Source: Candidatus Poseidoniaceae archaeon (lineage in GTDB: Archaea; Thermoplasmatota; Poseidoniia; Poseidoniales; Poseidoniaceae). Taken from it: DNA of 34,398 nucleotides. The stretch's first letter is position 1. Every line of letters begins with the position of its first letter. Positions 28,855-34,398 of the stretch are shown here, piece after piece. Location: positions 1 to 34,398 of the forward strand of contig JAPKCS010000023.1 in NCBI GenBank assembly GCA_028822845.1, written 5' to 3'. A model generated the notes under the pieces. It saw only the letters and a program-made list of their open reading frames with translations. It did no database searches and was not told the DNA's origin. A program made the translations under genes and the position numbers.

Positions 28855-31453
28855 AGTCGTCGCTTGTTTCAAGCAAGAAAATTGCTTCACGGGTCAATTT
28901 GTATCGATTCTTAATTCCCATCTTTCGCTTCTCAACCAAGCCGAACTTTTGCAATGTTCGCAAGTGGTGAGATACAAGCTGTTGGCTCTTTTCGAGGCGC
29001 TTGGCCAGTTCGGCTTGAGTCGGGAATTCACCCATTGGCCCATCTGCATCGAGCAGGCTGAGGATTTTTCCTTGGAGGCTGTTTGGGTCAGGCGAAAGCG
29101 GAGGAACTGGGAGTTCCTGTTCACTCATGGCAGGGTTCATGGTGTTCGTGAGGGGGTAATATCGGACCAAGCGTCCATCCTTGCGCCGCCAAATTACTTC
29201 TTCATTTTCTAAGATACGAAGGTGGTGGGTGATTTGGCCATTGCTCATCTCGAGCGCTGCCATGAGCGCACGGAAATGGCAACCAGGGTTGGCAGTCAAG
29301 TATCCCATTAACCGACCACGTTGGTAACGGCCGTCGGTTGTTTCATGTGTTCGCCCAACCATGCCCAAGAACCAGAGTCCTGCCGCAGTTGACGGGATGC
29401 GAACGGATTCGTTGCCAAGCACGAGGGTGACTAAGAGGGACAGCAGAGAAGTGGTTGTCAAGATCACAAGCACGCTTGGGCCATACGATTGGGCGGCTTC
29501 CTTAGCGACCACAATCGGAGCATCGACGGTTTGTTCTGTCGTTTCATCAGCAACAAAGGGTGAGGCCTCGATTTCGACGGAGAGCACTTCGATGGAGGTT
29601 GCTTGGAATATGGCGCATGCAGGGGCGGGGTCCGAAGAGACTGCATCATAGGTTCCCGACCAGCCTTGTTGAGGAACCCAAGAACCAAGGGCGGCTCGAG
29701 AAAGAAGCAGTTGGCCTTCTTGTGGGGTATCGAGGATCCAACAGGTCCCATCCTCGGTCAAGACACCCGACCAGGTCCCGCTGATGAGGCGTGAGGTTTC
29801 AGAATCGGGTTCTTCATCGATAGCAACGGGTTGTGCAGTCACTGTTTCGACGATTGGCCAGTCGAATACGAAACCTGCTGATGTGGGGGAGTTTGCTTCG
29901 AGCGTGACAATCATTTGGTAGGTGCCATCAGGAAGGGGTTCGTTGTTGAAATCAATCATGAGGATTTCGTCCACCTGAAGCAGGAGGTTCTCCTCCATTG
30001 CCCCGTAAGGCAACACAAGATGGCGTCCGTCGTAATCCTTGCAAAGAGCGGGTTGTCCGAGAACTTCTTCATTCGATGGAATTGCTATGATCGAAACAGA
30101 GACAGAACAAGGGCCGATCCAACGGAGGTCGACTTCGCTGCTGCGCGGTTCAAGCATCACGTTCAACTCAAAGCCGTCAGGAATCCCTGTCAGGGTGGTG
30201 GTGATGTCAAGGTCTAAATTTTCTGCACAGTCCTCTGCACTCCCCCGGCTGTAGTCAATGGCTTGAGCATCTGCTAGATGGAATTGAGAAACTTCCACAA
30301 TCACTGTGTAGTGACCAGAAGCAACTTGGCAACCAACCATATCATTGAACGTCCAATCAGGAAGGGAAAACGTCACTTCTTCTTCTGGATCTAGACTGTA
30401 GTCCATATTGATGGCGTTGCACGATTTGAGCGGGCGGCTGTCGAACACAACATCACCCTGATCATTCACAATCCAAAGTTCAGCACGGCAAGTATCTGTG
30501 AACCGCATCGATTGCACATCAAGACCTACATTGCGCATCTGCATGGCTGCCTGCATGATGTCCCTCCCACCGTATGGAACGTCGCCAAGGCCAGTCAGTT
30601 TCACATCAAGAGCATCTTGTAAGATGGGATTGAAACCGGCTTCTGGTTCAGCGATGTCAAGGGTAAGCGAAGCGGTGAGTGATTGACCTGGAAGCGTCAT
30701 AGCAACCATGTTGATGCCTGTGAGCAAGGTGCCAGCAGAAAGAAGTGTTTGTTCGATTAAAACTTCTTCATAAGCACCGATGTAAAGGTCTGCCGGCATG
30801 CAGCGAGATGTGAGGCTGGTCGCCCCATTCACGGTGAATTGAGTCAAGCAACCACCAAGATCTGGCAAGATCACCGGTTGAGGTGTTGGATTGTAAAGCA
30901 CCGCTGAAAGAACCATTTCATCGCTTGCTACGAGAGGGCCAAGCCGACTGGTGATCGTGAGTGAAAGGGTGAGTGCTTCGGGTACGCTCACATCGGTCTG
31001 GACGTGAACTTCTTGGGCGACTGTTTGAGCTGTAGCGCTGTGAAAGGCCCCAACTGAGTACCAGCCCGGAAGCACCTCTTCGCCACTGGCATCGGTCAAA
31101 TCCCACGTCAGGGGTGCAAATTCATACGTCTCGTCTGGCGAGAGGTCGACCATTTGAGATTGTCCACGGCATTTTGATCGATCATCGAGGATGATTTGGC
31201 CCAAGGCGTCGGTCACTTGGAGCACTGTTCCGCACGATGGATCATTTTCAAATGTTGTCGCAGCACCATCATTCACGAAGGAGGATTGAAGCTCGACAGA
31301 ATCGCCAGAGATGTACCAGGCAGCATTTGGTTGAGAAGTCAATTCGGATTCCATCCGCACATCTGCATCGTCTGCGGTAGCGAAAACTGGGAGTGTGGAC
31401 AGCATAAGCAGGGTCACCAAAACCACTGCACCGCCACGCATTCGCCCCGCCAT
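28841..31453 (-). CDS. Transmembrane protein with large extracellular region and two cytoplasmic winged-helix DNA-binding domains
   Basis: A predicted 870-residue one-component membrane regulator. The signal segment (GGAVVLVTLLMLSTLPVFA) is followed by about 620 extracellular residues with repeated beta-sandwich units resembling BsuPI/intracellular proteinase inhibitor domains (TDALGQIILDD, EVLPGWYSVGAF; NDQGDVVFDSRPL, VASGHYTVIVEV). A single transmembrane helix lies at about 660-680 (PSVLVILTTTSLLSLLVTLV). The cytoplasmic part has wHTH 1 (about 710-770; LMGYLTANPGCHFRALMAAL, EMSNGQITHHLRILENE) and wHTH 2 (about 793-858; ILSLLDADGP, TQAELAKRLEKSQQLVSHHL, RTLQKFGLVEKRKMG). Upstream residues of the open frame (to 31657) look non-coding, so the ATG at 31453 is chosen. 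Target genes are unknown. Confidence 0.82.
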   Translation of the reverse strand: MAGRMRGGAVVLVTLLMLSTLPVFATADDADVRMESELTSQPNAAWYISGDSVELQSSFVNDGAATTFENDPSCGTVLQVTDALGQIILDDRSKCRGQSQMVDLSPDETYEFAPLTWDLTDASGEEVLPGWYSVGAFHSATAQTVAQEVHVQTDVSVPEALTLSLTITSRLGPLVASDEMVLSAVLYNPTPQPVILPDLGGCLTQFTVNGATSLTSRCMPADLYIGAYEEVLIEQTLLSAGTLLTGINMVAMTLPGQSLTASLTLDIAEPEAGFNPILQDALDVKLTGLGDVPYGGRDIMQAAMQMRNVGLDVQSMRFTDTCRAELWIVNDQGDVVFDSRPLKSCNAINMDYSLDPEEEVTFSLPDWTFNDMVGCQVASGHYTVIVEVSQFHLADAQAIDYSRGSAEDCAENLDLDITTTLTGIPDGFELNVMLEPRSSEVDLRWIGPCSVSVSIIAIPSNEEVLGQPALCKDYDGRHLVLPYGAMEENLLLQVDEILMIDFNNEPLPDGTYQMIVTLEANSPTSAGFVFDWPIVETVTAQPVAIDEEPDSETSRLISGTWSGVLTEDGTCWILDTPQEGQLLLSRAALGSWVPQQGWSGTYDAVSSDPAPACAIFQATSIEVLSVEIEASPFVADETTEQTVDAPIVVAKEAAQSYGPSVLVILTTTSLLSLLVTLVLGNESVRIPSTAAGLWFLGMVGRTHETTDGRYQRGRLMGYLTANPGCHFRALMAALEMSNGQITHHLRILENEEVIWRRKDGRLVRYYPLTNTMNPAMSEQELPVPPLSPDPNSLQGKILSLLDADGPMGEFPTQAELAKRLEKSQQLVSHHLRTLQKFGLVEKRKMGIKNRYKLTREAIFLLETSDDFIRD

Positions 31454-31520
31454 GTACAGAGAGAGGTTCTCATTACTTGAAAGCCCAGCGGTCCGTACAG
31501 TGTGTAGGGGCGAGGCCGTT

Positions 31521-32276
31521 TTGCAACCAAAAGAACTGATTGTGACGGACCGATTCGTGGTGCTACAAGCCCAATTAGGTGAATGGGACAACCTCAACCA
31601 TTTGCTGGTTTGTGTCCAAACCAAACAAGCAGTCATCATCGATCCGTTCGATGGCAAATTTTGGCATGATGTGTGTCAACAGCGCGGGTGGACCCTCAAC
31701 GAAGTATGGCTTACACACAGCCATTGGGACCATGTCAAAGGCGTCAAAGAGGCAAAGGAAATTGGCAATGATTCCATCTGTGTTCGAAGTCATGCGTTTG
31801 AGCGGCAACGGGATTGGGATGGTGAAGTGGATGAAGAGTGGACGCATGAGCCCAACTCGCACACTGAATTAAACCTCGGAAAACTGACGTTTGAAGCGCA
31901 TTGCACCCCCGGACACACGCCTGGCCATACCACGTTCATCGGCGAGGGCATCGTGGTGTCAGGAGACTGCCTGTTTCTTGGCCGTTGTGGGCGAACTGAT
32001 TTGTTCGGCGGCGACCCTGCTGCTCAGCGAATGACCTTGCAGTACCTGCGCACCATCATGGCGGACCTTCCCCCGTCATGGTTGGTTCTTCCGGGCCATC
32101 AGTATCAACTCGCTGACGGGCAAACACCGACCTCGATGAGTGTTGGTGATGTCCTCGAAACCAATGAAGCGCTCTTGGCAGTCGATAGCGATCAAGCATG
32201 GGCTGAACTGCCATTTTTGGCGTTCAAGGACAGCATGTCAGAGCAGGCTCGGCGGAAGCGGGCTCGAAGGGCGTAA
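31521..32276 (+). CDS. Metallo-beta-lactamase fold hydrolase (glyoxalase II/ETHE1-like)
   Basis: A roughly 251-residue hydrolase with all metal-binding motifs: VWLTHSHWDHVKG (THxHxDH), CTPGHTPGHTTF, VSGDCLFLGRCGRTDLFGGD, and LPGHQY near the end. The GRCGRTDLFGGDPAAQ segment and order resemble glyoxalase II and ETHE1-type persulfide dioxygenases; substrate unknown. The start is uncertain. TTG at 31521 is preferred because GGGGCGAGG lies 6 nt upstream and leaves room for divergent promoters; GTG at 31542 and ATG at 31452 are alternatives, the last one overlapping the start codon of the divergent regulator gene. It is divergent from the regulator and convergent with the TSP3 gene, 6 nt apart. 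Confidence 0.85.
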   Translation: MQPKELIVTDRFVVLQAQLGEWDNLNHLLVCVQTKQAVIIDPFDGKFWHDVCQQRGWTLNEVWLTHSHWDHVKGVKEAKEIGNDSICVRSHAFERQRDWDGEVDEEWTHEPNSHTELNLGKLTFEAHCTPGHTPGHTTFIGEGIVVSGDCLFLGRCGRTDLFGGDPAAQRMTLQYLRTIMADLPPSWLVLPGHQYQLADGQTPTSMSVGDVLETNEALLAVDSDQAWAELPFLAFKDSMSEQARRKRARRA

Positions 32277-32282
32277 ACACCC

Positions 32283-34398
32283 TCAGAGTTGGTCCAAATC
32301 GAACATCGTTGGGATCGCTGCTTGGGTTGCTGCTTGCTCTTGCATTTCATGCTGCTTCCACTGTGGAACTGCAGCTGGCTCGGACCAACCAAGGGCTCGT
32401 GCTTCGTCAAGTTCGCCTGCGGCCACATAGTGCTCAATCCAAGCTTGGCGTCGTTCTTCTTCTTCAGAGAAGGCCATGTTGACTTTGAGTTCATCAGCAC
32501 GTTCGCCAGAAGCTTTTCGCTTGCTGGCAGCCTTTGCAATTTGAGCTACAAAAATCAGTGCAAGAAGCAGAACAATTGCACCACCCATGAACAACAATGT
32601 TGTTGAATCTGTGATCAAGGAAGCTGCACTATCAGTGTTTTCGCCAACGTTACCAGGGTCGCTTGTGATCGAGCACGTCACGGCATCGGGGCCCGTCAGG
32701 ACACCGTTGGTGATGGCAGGATCCCATGGGCACGGGTCGTAAAGGTCGGCTCGGCCGTCTTCATCGCTGTCAGGGCATCCAAACTCTTCAAGCGAAGATG
32801 TACCGAATTCTTTGCGGCAGGAATCGGGTTGGAAAGCGGCTTGAGGGATCATCATGCCTTCATCACCATCGGGGTCATAGACGCTGTTGTCACCAAAACC
32901 ATCGCCATCGAAATCATTCCATTGGCTCGGCTCGAGTGGGAATGCATCAGGTTGGTAGAAACTGGTTTGATTGTCGCCCCAGCCATCGCCATCGAGATCA
33001 GACCACTGGTCAGAGACCGTTGGGAAGGCATCACCAGATTGGTTCCTCACCTGAACGGTCTGTCCGGGATTGTCAAGATCGACAAGTGTATCGTTGAACC
33101 ATTCGTAGTTGTCACCCCAGCCATCGCCATCGGTGTCAACCCACTGCAAGGTGTCGTTCGGGAAGGCGTCATCAACATCAGCCCATCCGTCGAAATCTGC
33201 ATCAGGGCAACCCTGCCTGTTGTTCTCGAATGATTTACCATAGACATCTGCACAATCATCACCGCTTGGCACACCGGTGTTATCGCCGTAGCCATCGCCA
33301 TCGGCATCGGCCCATTGGAATGGATCTTCCCAGAAGGCATCGATTGGATCGACGAATCCGTCGCCATCGTAGTCTGAACAGCCACGGGTACCAACATCGG
33401 TCGATTTGCCATAGACGAGCGGGCAAACATCGGAGTAACCTTCAGAAACACCGTCGCCATCAACGTCGATGAAATTGTCACCGTAGCCGTCACCATCGGT
33501 GTCTTCCCATTGGTCTGGGTCTTGCCAGAACGCATCGCCGTTGAACCCGTTAGGATTGTCGCCGCGGCCATCGCCATCGGTGTCTTTCCATTGAGAAGTG
33601 TCGTCAGGGAAGGCGTCGGGGTTGTTTCCGTTAGGATTGTCACCTCGGTTGTCACCGTCACGGTCAGCCCATTGAGTGGAATCGTCGGGGAAAGGGTCGC
33701 CGGCGTTGGAGTAGCCATCGTTGTCGCGATCTGCACAGCCGATTCGATCAACTGTGGAAGTGCCAGCTTCGTTCGGGCATTCATCAGCGTCGTTTCCACT
33801 GATGTTGCTGCCAAAGCCGTCACCGTCTTCGTCACACCATTGTGTTGGGTCATCGGGGAAAGCATCCGCTTGGTAGCAATCTCCTGTTGAAGCCCAGTTT
33901 GCATCTGGATCGGACCAGCCGTCACCATCAGTGTCGAGGCATCCAAGCCGATCGAATTCTGAATCGCCCCAAATCGTTGGGCAACCATCAGGTCGGTCGC
34001 TCATTGAGTTATCGCCAACCCAGTCGCCATCGGTGTCTTCCCATTGAGTGCGGTCGAGTGGGAATGCATCGGAGTTGTTGGCTACTGATTGCAGCAAGCC
34101 TGGCCATTCTGGGGGCCGGAAGTTGTTCCATGTGGCGTTATCATAATTGTCGCCCCAACCGTCGCCATCGGTGTCGTTCCATTGGGTCGCATCGTTCGGG
34201 AACGCGTCCCCTGATTGGTTCATGTGAAGTTGTGCACCATTGAGGGCGAAATAGTAATTGTCGCCAAAACCATCTCCATCGCTGTCAACCCATTGGAGTG
34301 AATCTGCTGGATAGGTGTCGCCTTCATCCGACCATCCATCGCTGTCGGCATCTGGGCAACCAAAGCGGTCTTCGGTTGAAGTCCCTGCTACGGTCAAG
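32283..34398 (-). CDS. Surface protein with tryptophan-rich TSP3-type repeats and cytoplasmic tail; 5' end beyond window
   Basis: At least 704 C-terminal residues are visible; the frame stays open to the window edge, so the true start lies to the right. The extracellular part is an array of acidic calcium-binding-type units, with eleven units of the form DAFPxDxxQWxDxDGDGxGDN. These alternate with at least five cysteine units of the form DxCPxxxGxSxxDRxGCxDxD. A transmembrane helix follows (LLFMGGAIVLLLALIFVAQI), then a charged tail with AWIEHYVAAGELDEARALGW and a Gln/Ala-rich end. The conserved FPxDxxQW core and the 20-30 residue loops differ from the two other repeat proteins in the window. 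Function is probably adhesion or surface structure, inferred only from architecture. Confidence 0.8.
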   Translation of the reverse strand, partial: LTVAGTSTEDRFGCPDADSDGWSDEGDTYPADSLQWVDSDGDGFGDNYYFALNGAQLHMNQSGDAFPNDATQWNDTDGDGWGDNYDNATWNNFRPPEWPGLLQSVANNSDAFPLDRTQWEDTDGDWVGDNSMSDRPDGCPTIWGDSEFDRLGCLDTDGDGWSDPDANWASTGDCYQADAFPDDPTQWCDEDGDGFGSNISGNDADECPNEAGTSTVDRIGCADRDNDGYSNAGDPFPDDSTQWADRDGDNRGDNPNGNNPDAFPDDTSQWKDTDGDGRGDNPNGFNGDAFWQDPDQWEDTDGDGYGDNFIDVDGDGVSEGYSDVCPLVYGKSTDVGTRGCSDYDGDGFVDPIDAFWEDPFQWADADGDGYGDNTGVPSGDDCADVYGKSFENNRQGCPDADFDGWADVDDAFPNDTLQWVDTDGDGWGDNYEWFNDTLVDLDNPGQTVQVRNQSGDAFPTVSDQWSDLDGDGWGDNQTSFYQPDAFPLEPSQWNDFDGDGFGDNSVYDPDGDEGMMIPQAAFQPDSCRKEFGTSSLEEFGCPDSDEDGRADLYDPCPWDPAITNGVLTGPDAVTCSITSDPGNVGENTDSAASLITDSTTLLFMGGAIVLLLALIFVAQIAKAASKRKASGERADELKVNMAFSEEEERRQAWIEHYVAAGELDEARALGWSEPAAVPQWKQHEMQEQAATQAAIPTMFDLDQL

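Overview
The window looks like a chromosomal segment of a marine planktonic archaeon, most likely Marine Group II (Candidatus Poseidoniales). It carries archaeal/eukaryotic-type information genes (EF-1A, ribosomal protein S8e, SRP19, family B DNA polymerase, a PUA-domain RNA-binding protein), the archaeal CoA-pathway enzyme pantoate kinase, PGF-CTERM surface anchors and TATA-box promoters. It also has many large acidic secreted repeat proteins, which are common in this group. The lineage is inferred from gene content; no 16S gene is present.

Layout. 1-9.3 kb is housekeeping: a 5' part of EF-1A, pyruvate kinase, a PKD lipoprotein, DNA polymerase B, a branched-chain aminotransferase, SRP19, S8e and an FAH-family hydrolase. 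9.4-14.1 kb holds a PUA protein and then a cell-surface block: a small PGF-CTERM protein, two uncharacterised proteins (one weakly HmuY-like) and a 718-residue protein with three fasciclin domains, two cupredoxin-like domains and a sorting tail. 14.1-20 kb holds enolase, an Lrp/AsnC-type regulator, a 52-residue zinc-ribbon protein overlapping a redoxin gene, a DUF805 membrane protein, pantoate kinase, a nuclease-like protein resembling human CDIN1 (TPD family), and an SRPBCC-like protein. 20-25 kb holds two large secreted, membrane-anchored calcium-binding-type (thrombospondin type 3) repeat proteins. 25-34.4 kb holds leucyl-tRNA synthetase of bacterial type, a sugar-type GHMP kinase, an 870-residue transmembrane protein with two cytoplasmic winged helices, a metallo-beta-lactamase hydrolase, and a third, tryptophan-rich TSP3 repeat protein cut by the window end.

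The genome is compact: several convergent pairs abut or overlap (16062/16063, 18318/18319, 25046/25047, 28841-28854, 10508-10524). No gap exceeds 300 bases; the longest (15397-15639) lies between the divergent enolase and Lrp genes. I saw no tRNA, rRNA, CRISPR array, insertion sequence or integrase. Two start modes appear. Several genes have Shine-Dalgarno-like sequences. Others, mainly for secreted proteins, have a TATA box only about 20-30 nt before the ATG, as expected for leaderless mRNAs.

The most notable items are the CDIN1-like archaeal nuclease with its SRPBCC neighbour, the membrane-embedded two-winged-helix regulator, the fasciclin-cupredoxin fusion, the bacterial-type LeuRS, and the three distinct TSP3 repeat architectures.
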